Below, piece after piece: positions 1-6,092 of a stretch of 8,570 nucleotides of DNA. Numbering within the stretch: position 1 is the stretch's first letter; every line of letters starts with the position of its first letter. Both the position numbers and the translations under genes were made by a program. The stretch comes from an uncultured Bacilli bacterium (GTDB lineage Bacteria > Bacillota_I > Bacilli_A > ML615J-28 > CAG-698), in assembly GCA_947624315.1 (NCBI GenBank), contig CANQJU010000037.1, positions 1 to 8,570 on the forward strand, written 5' to 3'. Below the pieces are notes generated by a model. It ran no database searches. It had not been told where the DNA came from and was given only the letters and a program-made list of their open reading frames with translations.

Positions 1-533
1 CTAAATTAAGAGAAATTATAGTTTTTAACAGTGTTACTTTAGAAGATTTAATTGTTTTAATTATTTTCTGTTTAGCATCATTTACTGATTTTTTAGATGG
101 TCATATTGCTAGAAAATATAATTTGGTTACTAATTTTGGAAAATTTATGGATCCTTTAGCTGACAAACTTTTAGTTTTAACTGCTTTAATCTTCCTTATT
201 GAAAGAGGAAAGTTAACAGCTTTTGGAGTTGGCTTAGGATTTACTGTAACTATCATTTTAGCTAGAGAGTTTGCTGTTACAGGTTTAAGAGTTTTAGCTG
301 CTAATAATAATTGTGTAATTGCAGCTAGTAAACTTGGAAAAGCTAAAACTGTTTCACAAATGCTCATGATTATTTTGTTGATAATTAATGGTTTTCCAAT
401 ATCTTTATTGGGAGGCAATAGTAAAGATATTTTAACAATCGTTTTAACAAGTATTGTAACAATTTTAACAATCGTGTCAGGAATTGATTATTTTGTTAAA
501 AATAAAAATGTTTTTAAAGAGAAAGAAGGATGA
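1..533 (+). CDS. pgsA: CDP-diacylglycerol--glycerol-3-phosphate 3-phosphatidyltransferase, 5'-truncated by window edge
   Basis: Integral membrane enzyme that makes phosphatidylglycerol phosphate from CDP-diacylglycerol and glycerol 3-phosphate, the committed step to phosphatidylglycerol. The reading frame is open from base 3 (176 codons before the TGA stop). The family is about 190 residues, so roughly the first 20-30 residues, including the N-terminal membrane segment, lie outside the window. The full CDP-alcohol phosphatidyltransferase signature D-x2-DG-x2-AR-x8-G-x3-D-x3-D is intact at bases 87-164 (DFLDG, AR, G, D, D). The nearby NFGKFMDPLADK and later REFAVTGLR stretches are typical of bacterial PgsA. 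Hydrophobic segments follow, and the C-terminus contains VSGIDYF, like Bacillus PgsA. recA begins seven bases after the stop, so the two are probably co-transcribed. The internal TTG at 123 falls inside the catalytic motif and cannot be the real start. Confidence 0.95.
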   Translation, partial: KLREIIVFNSVTLEDLIVLIIFCLASFTDFLDGHIARKYNLVTNFGKFMDPLADKLLVLTALIFLIERGKLTAFGVGLGFTVTIILAREFAVTGLRVLAANNNCVIAASKLGKAKTVSQMLMIILLIINGFPISLLGGNSKDILTIVLTSIVTILTIVSGIDYFVKNKNVFKEKEG

Positions 534-540
534 AAGACTA

Positions 541-1536
541 ATGCCAGAAGAAAAAGAAAGAAATAAAGCCTTAGATGAAGCTTTTAAAACTATCGAAAAG
601 AAATTTGGTAAAGGTTCAGTTATGCAACTCGGTGATAAAGCTGATATGGATATCGAAGTTATTTCTAGTGGATCAATATCACTTGATATGGCATTAGGAG
701 TTGGAGGATATCCAAAAGGAAGAATCATTGAGATTTATGGACCTGAAAGTAGTGGTAAAACAACTTTTGCTTTACATGCTATCGCTCAAGCTCAAAAGCA
801 AGGAGGAGTTGCAGCCTTTATTGATGCTGAACATGCTCTTGATCCTAAGTATGCTAAAGCTCTAGGAGTTGATGTTGATAATTTGATTGTTTCACAACCT
901 GATACTGGTGAGCAAGCTTTGGAAATTGCTGAACACTTAATTAGAAGTGGAGCAATTGCTATAGTTGTTGTTGATTCAGTTGCTGCCTTAGTTCCTAAAG
1001 CAGAAATTGATGGTGATATGGGGGATTCTCATATTGGTAATCAAGCTCGATTAATGTCTCAAGCTATGCGTAAACTTAGTGGTACAATTAGTAAAACAAA
1101 TACAATTGCTATTTTCATTAATCAAATTCGTGAAAAAGTTGGTGTTTTATTTGGTAGCCCTGAAACAACATCAGGTGGAAGAGCATTGAAATTCTATGCT
1201 ACAATTCGCCTTGATATTCGTCGAGTTGAACAAATCAAACAAGGAACAGAAGTTATTGGTAACTTAACAAGAATTAAGGTTGTTAAAAACAAAGTAGCTC
1301 CACCATTTAAAACTGTTGATGTTGATTTAATTTATGGTGAAGGTGTATCACGTGAAGCTGAACTTTTAGATTTGGCTGTTAACAATGATATTATTGTTAA
1401 AAGTGGAGCATGGTTCTCATACAATGATGAAAAATTAGGTCAAGGTCGTGAGAACGTTAAAGAATTCTTAAAACAAAATCCTAATTTCAGTCAAGAAATT
1501 GAAAATAAAATTAGAGAAGTTTTAAAAAACAAATAA
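541..1536 (+). CDS. recA: RecA recombinase
   Basis: ATP-dependent strand-exchange protein for homologous recombination; the family also promotes LexA self-cleavage. The 331-residue product has Walker A GPESSGKT at residues 67-74, the catalytic Glu in IDAEHALDP (E97), Walker B VVVDS (D145), loop L1 around 155-166 (EIDGDMGDSHIG), loop L2 around 201-220 (PETTSGGRALKFYA), and NQIREKVGV before it. I chose the ATG at 541 because MPEEKERNKALDEAF matches RecA N-termini and an AAGGA sits 10 bases upstream. An in-frame TTG at 484 would add 19 atypical residues inside pgsA. The protein stops shortly after the C-terminal domain with a basic end (EVLKNK) and lacks the acidic tail of many RecA proteins; Bacillus RecA is about 348 residues. 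I see no GAAC-N4-GTTC LexA box in the upstream bases, so any SOS promoter would be outside the window. A strong terminator follows. Confidence 0.98.
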   Translation: MPEEKERNKALDEAFKTIEKKFGKGSVMQLGDKADMDIEVISSGSISLDMALGVGGYPKGRIIEIYGPESSGKTTFALHAIAQAQKQGGVAAFIDAEHALDPKYAKALGVDVDNLIVSQPDTGEQALEIAEHLIRSGAIAIVVVDSVAALVPKAEIDGDMGDSHIGNQARLMSQAMRKLSGTISKTNTIAIFINQIREKVGVLFGSPETTSGGRALKFYATIRLDIRRVEQIKQGTEVIGNLTRIKVVKNKVAPPFKTVDVDLIYGEGVSREAELLDLAVNNDIIVKSGAWFSYNDEKLGQGRENVKEFLKQNPNFSQEIENKIREVLKNK

Positions 1537-1542
1537 GAGTAT

Positions 1543-1581
1543 AAGCAGTAAAATAGGAATAACTATTATTACTGCTTTTTT
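1543..1581 (+). terminator. Intrinsic terminator of the pgsA-recA transcript
   Basis: AAGCAGTAA (1543-1551) pairs with TTACTGCTT (1569-1577). The stem continues with AATAG (1552-1556) against CTATT (1563-1567) across a one-base bulge, with a GAATAA loop. A run of T's follows directly (1576-1581). It lies seven bases after the recA stop. Confidence 0.9.
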
Positions 1582-1618
1582 ATTTAGCTTGGGCATTTTG
1601 TCTACTTTACATTTTTAT

Positions 1619-1647
1619 TTGACTATTTTTGGGCTTTGTAGTATAAT
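1619..1647 (+). promoter_or_regulatory. Sigma-A-type promoter for rny
   Basis: TTGACT (-35, 1619-1624) and TATAAT (-10, 1642-1647) are separated by exactly 17 bases, a near-perfect vegetative promoter. It lies after the recA terminator and about 90 bases before the rny start, so rny and probably ymdB are transcribed independently of recA. Transcription would begin near 1654. Confidence 0.8.
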
Positions 1648-1672
1648 AAGTTGTACGTTTTAAGTAATTTTT

Positions 1673-1709
1673 ATATGCTTAAATTATAAGTATATTATTT
1701 ATTAATATA
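1673..1709 (+). other. Overlapping AU-rich hairpins in the rny leader
   Basis: ATATGCTTA (1673-1681) can pair with TAAGTATAT (1687-1695), nine pairs with one G-U. TATATTA (1691-1697) can instead pair with TAATATA (1703-1709). The two share bases 1691-1695, so they exclude each other. They lie between the promoter and the ribosome binding site of rny (GGAGG, 1724-1728). In such AT-rich DNA part of this may be chance; a regulatory role is inference. Confidence 0.35.
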
Positions 1710-1738
1710 TTTAAACAAAAAATGGAGGTTAATATAGT

Positions 1739-3346
1739 ATGATGGGAACATTTTTAAGTGTTCAAAACACTGTGCTCTATATATTAATTGCCATTATTGC
1801 TGTAACTCTAGGTATTGGAGTTGGAATTTTTATAATACGTGAACATTATAAAAAGTTAGGAAAAACTTCTAATAAAATTATTGAAGATGCTAAATTATTA
1901 GCAGAAGAGAATCGTAAAAAAGAAGTTTTGGAAACTAAAAAAGAGTTACATTTGTTGAAACAAGATGCTGAAAAAGAAATACGTCAATTGAGAAGTGAAG
2001 CTGATAAGGAGATTAAAGACAAACGTAAATCAGCTAATGATTTAGAACAAAAACTGTTACAAAGAGAAGAACGATTAGATAATCGTAGTACTAACTTGGA
2101 CAAAAGAGAAGAAACTTTAAATCAAAAAGAACAAAAAATTGATCAAAAGAAAATTGATCTTGAGAAACAATATAGCAAAGTGGATGAATTAATCGAAGAG
2201 CAAAATCGAAAACTCGTAGAAATTTCTGGATTAAAAGTCGAGGATGCTAAGAAGATTATCCTAGAACGTGTTGAAGAAGAAATGTCACTAGAAATATCTG
2301 TGGCAATTAAAGAAGCTGAAGAAAAAACCAAAGTTGAATCTAAGAAGAAAGCTCAAGCTTTATTAGCAAATGCTATTCAACAATATGCTAGTGAAGCTGT
2401 AGCTGAAAAAACTGTGTCTGTTGTTCCTCTTCCAAATGATGAAATGAAAGGTCGTATAATCGGTCGTGAAGGAAGAAATATCAGAGCAATTGAAGCATCT
2501 ACAGGTGTTGATTTAATTATTGATGATACTCCTGAAGCTGTTGTATTATCTTGTTTTGATCCTATTCGTCGTGAAATTGCTAGAAGAACACTTGAAACTC
2601 TTATTTCTGATGGACGTATTCAACCATCAAGAATTGAAGAACTTGTAAATAAGTATCGTAAAGAATTAGATACTGAACTTCGTGAAACAGGTGAAAAAGC
2701 TGTTTTCGAAACTGGAATCGGTAAGGTTCATCCCGAATTAATTAAATTAATTGGTAGGTTAAAATTTAGAACAAGTTATGGGCAAAATGCATTGTCCCAT
2801 TCCCTAGAAGTAGCTTATTTAACTGGTAAATTAGCTGCTGAAATAGGTTTAAATGAAACATTAGCTAGAAGGGCTGGTTTGCTTCATGATATTGGAAAAG
2901 CTGCTGATCATGAAATGGAAGGAAGCCATGTTGAAATTGGTGTTGAACTTGCAAATAGATACCATGAAAATGAAGTTGTTATAGATGCTATTGCATCCCA
3001 TCACGGTGATAAAGAACCAACATCAATTATTGCTCAATTAGTTGCCGCTGCTGATACGTTATCAGCCGCTAGACCTGGTGCTAGAAGTGAATCGCTTGAA
3101 AATTATATTAAGCGATTAACGCAACTGGAGGATATTTGTAATGATTTTAAAGGAGTAGATAAATCATATGCTTTACAAGCTGGTAGAGAAATTCGTATTC
3201 TTGTTAAACCAGAAGAAGTTGATGACAATACTGCTCATAAATTAGCTAGAGATGTTCGAGTAAAGATCGAAAATACTTTGAACTATCCTGGTACAATTAA
3301 AGTTACAGTTATTCGTGAAATTAGAGCACAAGAAACTGCGAAATAG
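1739..3346 (+). CDS. rny: Ribonuclease Y
   Basis: Membrane-anchored endoribonuclease that initiates mRNA decay and processing in many Gram-positive bacteria; it is the RNase Y/YmdA scaffold of the degradosome-like complex. The 535-residue product (Bacillus form about 520) has the full architecture. One N-terminal membrane helix lies at about residues 12-33. A long charged coiled coil spans about 40-215. A KH RNA-binding domain begins near 230, with its GxxG loop as GREG at 242-245. An HD domain follows, with H354, the LLHDIGKAAD motif (H383-D384), ASHHGD (H421-H422) and AAADTLS (D438). GGAGG at 1724-1728 lies 10 bases before the ATG at 1739; a second ATG follows at 1742, and the first has the better spacing. 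The gene has its own promoter and is followed by a hairpin and ymdB. Confidence 0.97.
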   Translation: MMGTFLSVQNTVLYILIAIIAVTLGIGVGIFIIREHYKKLGKTSNKIIEDAKLLAEENRKKEVLETKKELHLLKQDAEKEIRQLRSEADKEIKDKRKSANDLEQKLLQREERLDNRSTNLDKREETLNQKEQKIDQKKIDLEKQYSKVDELIEEQNRKLVEISGLKVEDAKKIILERVEEEMSLEISVAIKEAEEKTKVESKKKAQALLANAIQQYASEAVAEKTVSVVPLPNDEMKGRIIGREGRNIRAIEASTGVDLIIDDTPEAVVLSCFDPIRREIARRTLETLISDGRIQPSRIEELVNKYRKELDTELRETGEKAVFETGIGKVHPELIKLIGRLKFRTSYGQNALSHSLEVAYLTGKLAAEIGLNETLARRAGLLHDIGKAADHEMEGSHVEIGVELANRYHENEVVIDAIASHHGDKEPTSIIAQLVAAADTLSAARPGARSESLENYIKRLTQLEDICNDFKGVDKSYALQAGREIRILVKPEEVDDNTAHKLARDVRVKIENTLNYPGTIKVTVIREIRAQETAK

Positions 3347-3353
3347 AAAACAT

Positions 3354-3382
3354 AGTGGCTTATTTATAAGCCACTTTTATTT
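3354..3382 (+). terminator. Hairpin terminator or attenuator between rny and ymdB
   Basis: AGTGGCTTA (3354-3362) pairs perfectly with TAAGCCACT (3367-3375) around a four-base loop, followed by TTTTATTTATT. The stem is nine pairs. ymdB starts only about 20 bases later, with no clear promoter of its own between, so this is more likely partial attenuation or 3'-end protection than a full stop. Confidence 0.75.
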
Positions 3383-3399
3383 ATTAGATTGGAGAAAAT

Positions 3400-4173
3400 A
3401 TGAAAATTTTATTTGTTGGAGATGTGTTTTCTAAACTCGGTCGAGAAACATTTGCTAAAAATCTGCAAAGAATAAAAGAAGAAAAAAAAATAAATTTTAT
3501 AATTGTTAATGGTGAAAATATATCCCACGGAAAAGGAATGAATGAGGGACATTATCATTGGCTTGTTTCTCAGGGGGTAAATGTAATTACTTTAGGAAAT
3601 CATTCTTTTCAACAAAGAAGTATATATAATGTTATTGATAATGCTAGTAATATTGTAAGACCATATAATTTTAAAGAAGGTCCTGGCAAAGGATATACAA
3701 CTATTAATTATAATGGTTTAAAGATTACTGTTTTTCAAATGATAGGTAAAATTTTTATGGATGAGAATAATTATTCACCATTTGAAAAAACTAATGAACT
3801 TTTGGAAAATGTTAAAAGTGATATTTATATATGTGATTTTCATGCGGAGACAACGAGTGAAAAAATTGCTTTTGGGTATGCCTTTGATGGTAAAGTTAAT
3901 GCTATTTTAGGTACACATACTCATGTACAAACAAGTGATGCGAGAATTCTAGAAAATGGAACAGCTTATATTACTGATGTTGGTATGACTGGACCATTAG
4001 ACGGAGTTATCGGTGTTAAAAAATCAGTAATAATTGATAGATATATGAATCAAGGAAAACAAAAATTTGAACCTGAAGAAACAGGTAAAACTCAATTTTG
4101 TGCTGTAATTATTGAAATAGACGATAGAACCCTAAAAACGACAACAATCGACCCAATATATGTGATAGAATAA
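3400..4173 (+). CDS. ymdB: YmdB-family metallophosphoesterase
   Basis: Dinuclear-metal phosphodiesterase; Bacillus YmdB hydrolyses 2',3'-cyclic nucleotides and influences biofilm and motility decisions. The 257-residue protein has the expected metal ligands in order: D8 in FVGDV, E39-N40 in NGEN, N67-H68 in GNH, H148 in DFHAE, and H173 and H175 in GTHTH. HGKG (43-46), TDVGMTGP (192-199) and the C-terminal FEPEE segment are also family hallmarks. The ATG at 3400 has GGAG five bases upstream. It directly follows rny, as in Bacillus, where YmdB and RNase Y have been linked functionally. The stretch after GNH reads SFQQRSI where the Bacillus protein, from memory, has TWD-type residues, a modest divergence outside the metal ligands. 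YmdB family identity is firm; the exact cyclic-nucleotide substrate in this organism is inferred. Confidence 0.95.
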   Translation: MKILFVGDVFSKLGRETFAKNLQRIKEEKKINFIIVNGENISHGKGMNEGHYHWLVSQGVNVITLGNHSFQQRSIYNVIDNASNIVRPYNFKEGPGKGYTTINYNGLKITVFQMIGKIFMDENNYSPFEKTNELLENVKSDIYICDFHAETTSEKIAFGYAFDGKVNAILGTHTHVQTSDARILENGTAYITDVGMTGPLDGVIGVKKSVIIDRYMNQGKQKFEPEETGKTQFCAVIIEIDDRTLKTTTIDPIYVIE

Positions 4174-4202
4174 TTGTATAAACAAGCATAAATTTAGAAT
4201 GT

Positions 4203-4230
4203 TTTACATATAATTTTATGACCATATTAA
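4203..4230 (+). promoter_or_regulatory. Possible promoter for spoVS
   Basis: TTTACA (4203-4208) and TATTAA (4225-4230) are spaced 16 bases apart. The -10 would leave only a very short leader before the RBS AGGAGG (4233-4238). TAGAAT at 4195-4200 resembles the GAAT half of sigma-H promoters, which would fit spoVS in spore formers, but no good -35 accompanies it. Either site is weak evidence. Confidence 0.3.
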
Positions 4231-4245
4231 ATAGGAGGAAATATT

Positions 4246-4506
4246 ATGGATGTATTAAAAGTTTCATCAAAATCTAAACCAAACTCAGTAGCAGGAGCTC
4301 TTGCGAATTCATTCAAATCAAGAGAAGCTGTAGAAATTCAAGCCATAGGGGCAGGTGCATTAAATCAAGCAATTAAAGCAATTGCCATTGCTAGAGGATA
4401 TGTTGCTCCTTCAGGAAAGGATTTAGTCTGTGTTCCAGCATTTAGTGACATTGAAATTGAAGGAGAGGAAAGAACAGCAATTAAGTTGATTGTTAAAGCA
4501 TTGTAA
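4246..4506 (+). CDS. spoVS: Stage V sporulation protein S (SpoVS)
   Basis: Small Alba-like protein, probably nucleic-acid binding. In Bacillus it acts in spore coat assembly and septation, but close homologues also occur in non-sporulating bacteria. The 86-residue length equals that of the Bacillus protein. Characteristic segments are LKVSSKSKPNSVAGALA at residues 4-20, the IGAGALNQAIKAIAIARGY core (34-52) and the C-terminal TAIKLIV. The start is set by AGGAGGA seven bases upstream of the ATG. It follows ymdB by about 70 bases, matching the rny-ymdB-spoVS order of Bacillus, and has its own terminator. Its presence makes a sporulating ancestor likely but does not prove that this organism sporulates. 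Confidence 0.96.
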   Translation: MDVLKVSSKSKPNSVAGALANSFKSREAVEIQAIGAGALNQAIKAIAIARGYVAPSGKDLVCVPAFSDIEIEGEERTAIKLIVKAL

Positions 4507-4507
4507 G

Positions 4508-4533
4508 AAGCATCTATTAAGGTGCTTTTTTTT
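4508..4533 (+). terminator. Intrinsic terminator after spoVS
   Basis: AAGCATC (4508-4514) pairs with GGTGCTT (4521-4527; one T-G pair) around a TATTAA loop, followed by T's to 4533. It begins two bases after the spoVS stop. Confidence 0.88.
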
Positions 4534-4565
4534 GAAATTATGTACATTGTTTTAAAAAAAAATAA

Positions 4566-4594
4566 TTGTTTTTTTATAGCTAATTGTATATAAT
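4566..4594 (+). promoter_or_regulatory. Promoter for the GNAT acetyltransferase gene
   Basis: TTGTTT (4566-4571) and TATAAT (4589-4594) are 17 bases apart. Transcription would start near 4601, about ten bases before the preferred ATG at 4611. This rules out the in-frame TTG at 4584 and makes the ATG at 4599 unlikely. Confidence 0.65.
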
Positions 4595-4610
4595 AATTAT
4601 GGTGAAGAAA

Positions 4611-5183
4611 ATGGGAAAGATAAATTTGCCTTTGTTAGAAACTGAACGATTATACTTGCGAGAAGTAGAAGAAAGTGATACCTATGATATGTATGAATAT
4701 GCTCAACTTCCCAATGTTGGGCCAGTAGCTGGATGGGAACCACATATTTCTCCTTCATATACAAAATCAGTTATTAAGATGTTTAGAAATAAATATCAAT
4801 ATGGACAATTAGGTGTTTTTGCTATTGTTTTAAAATCAACTGGAAAAATGATTGGAACAGTAGAACTTCATACCTATGTAAAAGGTCATAAAGCTGAACT
4901 TGGTTATACTGTTAGTCCATATTTTTGGGGAAACGGTTATGCATATGAAGCTTCTAAGGCCGTTATTGCTTGGGGATTTGATGAATTAATGTTAAAAAGA
5001 ATTGAATGTAGTGCTTATACAACTAATTTTCAATCAAATCGCGTATGTGAAAAGTTAAAATTGACTTATGAAGGAATAAAAAGAAAAGGATATATGTTAT
5101 ATGATGGCAGTGTTCATGATGTTTCATGTTATTCTATCACTGATGATGATTTTTATTCGATGGTAAGAAAAGGCGAATGGTAA
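4611..5183 (+). CDS. GNAT family N-acetyltransferase (RimJ/RimL type)
   Basis: Predicted cytoplasmic acetyl-CoA-dependent N-acyltransferase of the RimJ/RimL/ribosomal-protein-alanine branch; the acceptor is unknown. The 190-residue protein opens with the branch signature LETERLYLREV (9-19). It carries motif A with ELGYTVSPYFWGNGYA (96-111), where WGNGYA is the pyrophosphate-binding loop for acetyl-CoA. The following helix and KRIECSAYTTNFQSNRVCEKL (129-149) form motif B, including the conserved Asn/Ser positions after the beta-strand. I chose the ATG at 4611 because GGTGA lies just upstream with good spacing and the promoter places the transcript start near 4601. ATG 4599 and TTG 4584 are in-frame alternatives. 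The gene stands alone between two terminators. Acetylation of ribosomal protein S5 or another N-terminus, or of a small amine, cannot be decided from sequence. Confidence 0.9.
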   Translation: MGKINLPLLETERLYLREVEESDTYDMYEYAQLPNVGPVAGWEPHISPSYTKSVIKMFRNKYQYGQLGVFAIVLKSTGKMIGTVELHTYVKGHKAELGYTVSPYFWGNGYAYEASKAVIAWGFDELMLKRIECSAYTTNFQSNRVCEKLKLTYEGIKRKGYMLYDGSVHDVSCYSITDDDFYSMVRKGEW

Positions 5184-5196
5184 TGTAAATTATTGC

Positions 5197-5228
5197 AACA
5201 GGCATATAACTATGCTTGTTTTATTTTT
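5197..5228 (+). terminator. Intrinsic terminator after the acetyltransferase gene
   Basis: AACAGGCATA (5197-5206) pairs with TATGCTTGTT (5211-5220), ten pairs with one G-U, around a TAAC loop. TTATTTTT follows. The mntP RBS begins right after the T-run, so mntP either depends on read-through or has a promoter I cannot see. Confidence 0.8.
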
Positions 5229-5240
5229 GTGAGGTATGAT

Positions 5241-5825
5241 ATGGAATGGAGTTTATTGTTTTTTGTTAATACCATAATGTTAGGAATTGGCTTATCGATG
5301 GATGCTTTTACTGTTTCCATTACTAATGGTTTAAGCAATAGTCAAATGAAAAATCGCAAAGCTTTAATTATTGCTTTAGTATTTGGTATTTTTCAAGGTA
5401 TAATGCCAATAATAGGATGGTTATGTGTTCATACTATTGTTCAATATTTTGAAAAATTTGTAAACTATATTCCATGGATTGCTTTAGTTTTGTTGCTTTA
5501 TCTGGGAATAAAAATGATAGTAGATGGAGTAAAACACAAAAATATTGAAAAAGAAGAACACCTTAGTTTAAAAAAAATATTAATTCAGGGTATTGCTACA
5601 TCTATTGATGCTTTATCTGTTGGTTTTACGATTGCTGAATATAATTTTTTAATGGCATTTGTGGCTGTAATAATTATTGCTTTGATTACTTTTGGAATAT
5701 GTTATGGTGGTGTAATTATTGGTAAAAAATTTGGCGCTGGCTTATCAAATAAAGCTGAAATATTTGGGGGAATTATTTTAATATTAGTTGGCTTAGAAAT
5801 ATTTTTAACATCTATTTTTGGATAA
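5241..5825 (+). CDS. mntP: Manganese efflux pump MntP
   Basis: Inner-membrane exporter that protects cells from excess Mn2+. The 194-residue protein (family about 190) shows the two repeated MntP signatures: GLSMDAFTVSI with D21 in helix 1 and ATSIDALSVGF with D123 in helix 4. These correspond to the Asp residues important in E. coli MntP. Six hydrophobic segments can be drawn at about 4-27, 40-63, 74-96, 110-132, 137-160 and 172-193. The C-terminal helix region FGAGLSNKAEIFGGIILI is also typical. GTGAGG six bases before the ATG at 5241 sets the start; the frame is open further upstream but would run through the terminator. No yybP-ykoY manganese riboswitch is visible in the short upstream gap. 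No clear terminator follows, so read-through into the purine riboswitch region is possible. Confidence 0.93.
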   Translation: MEWSLLFFVNTIMLGIGLSMDAFTVSITNGLSNSQMKNRKALIIALVFGIFQGIMPIIGWLCVHTIVQYFEKFVNYIPWIALVLLLYLGIKMIVDGVKHKNIEKEEHLSLKKILIQGIATSIDALSVGFTIAEYNFLMAFVAVIIIALITFGICYGGVIIGKKFGAGLSNKAEIFGGIILILVGLEIFLTSIFG

Positions 5826-5857
5826 AAAATTTAAATAACGTTTACATGAATAAAGTG

Positions 5858-5886
5858 TTGTCAAAAGTGGTATAACTTGGTATAAT
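5858..5886 (+). promoter_or_regulatory. Extended -10 promoter of the riboswitch-permease transcript
   Basis: TTGTCA (5858-5863) and TATAAT (5881-5886) are separated by 17 bases, and TGG directly precedes the -10 (5878-5880), giving an extended -10 element. Transcription would start near 5893, just before the riboswitch P1 stem. TGGTATAA occurs twice, at 5868-5875 and 5878-5885. Confidence 0.85.
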
Positions 5887-5900
5887 ATCTAAGTAAATAA

Positions 5901-5967
5901 ATCGTATATGCTTGAAGATATGGTTCAAGCGTTTCTACCCTATTACCGTAAATAATGGGACTACGAT
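5901..5967 (+). promoter_or_regulatory. Purine riboswitch aptamer, guanine/hypoxanthine type
   Basis: The full three-way junction can be drawn. P1 is ATCGTA (5901-5906) with TACGAT (5962-5967). P2 is GCTTGAA (5910-5916) with TTCAAGC (5924-5930), closing loop GATATGG. J2/3 is GTTTCTAC (5931-5938). P3 is CCTATTA (5939-5945) with TAATGGG (5953-5959; one U-G pair), closing loop CCGTAAA. The GG of loop 2 and the CC of loop 3 can form the family's kissing pairs. The base just before the 3' strand of P1 is C (5961), equivalent to C74 of the Bacillus xpt riboswitch, which selects guanine and hypoxanthine over adenine. It precedes a purine permease gene, as expected. Confidence 0.95.
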
Positions 5968-5982
5968 GCATACTTAAATATT

Positions 5983-6057
5983 TGAAGTTGAACAAACTTC
6001 ACTTTTTAGTTTTGCATAGGTGAGTCCTGTATTTAATACAGGACTTTTATGATTTTT
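5983..6057 (+). terminator. Riboswitch expression platform with two hairpins
   Basis: The main terminator is AGTCCTGTAT (6023-6032) paired with ATACAGGACT (6036-6045), followed by TTTATGATTTTTTT. An upstream, weaker hairpin TGAAGTT (5983-5989) with AACTTCA (5995-6001) is itself followed by CTTTTT. By analogy with xpt-type riboswitches, ligand binding should favour termination. TTAAATAT (5974-5981) can pair with GTATTTAA (6029-6036), a candidate antiterminator, but it does not overlap P1, so the exact switching path is unclear. Confidence 0.75.
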
Positions 6058-6092
6058 TTACACCCACAAAAATTATTTAAGGAGGTTTGTTC

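Noticed and set aside
101..418. - strand open frame of 105 codons opposite pgsA
   Set aside because: pgsA has its complete catalytic motif on the + strand; the antisense product shows no family features.
484..540. TTG at 484 as the recA start
   Set aside because: It would add 19 residues unlike any RecA N-terminus and overlap pgsA; ATG 541 has an RBS and the right N-terminal sequence.
477..728. - strand open frame opposite the start of recA
   Set aside because: Shadow of recA in AT-rich DNA; no RBS and no recognisable domain.
5193..5240. Upstream in-frame extension of MntP
   Set aside because: It would run through the terminator stem; the GTGAGG and ATG at 5241 give the standard MntP N-terminus.
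5826..5857. Possible mntP terminator at ATTTTTGGATAAAAAAT
   Set aside because: The stem is only A-T pairs and lacks a following T-run, so it is not a credible terminator.
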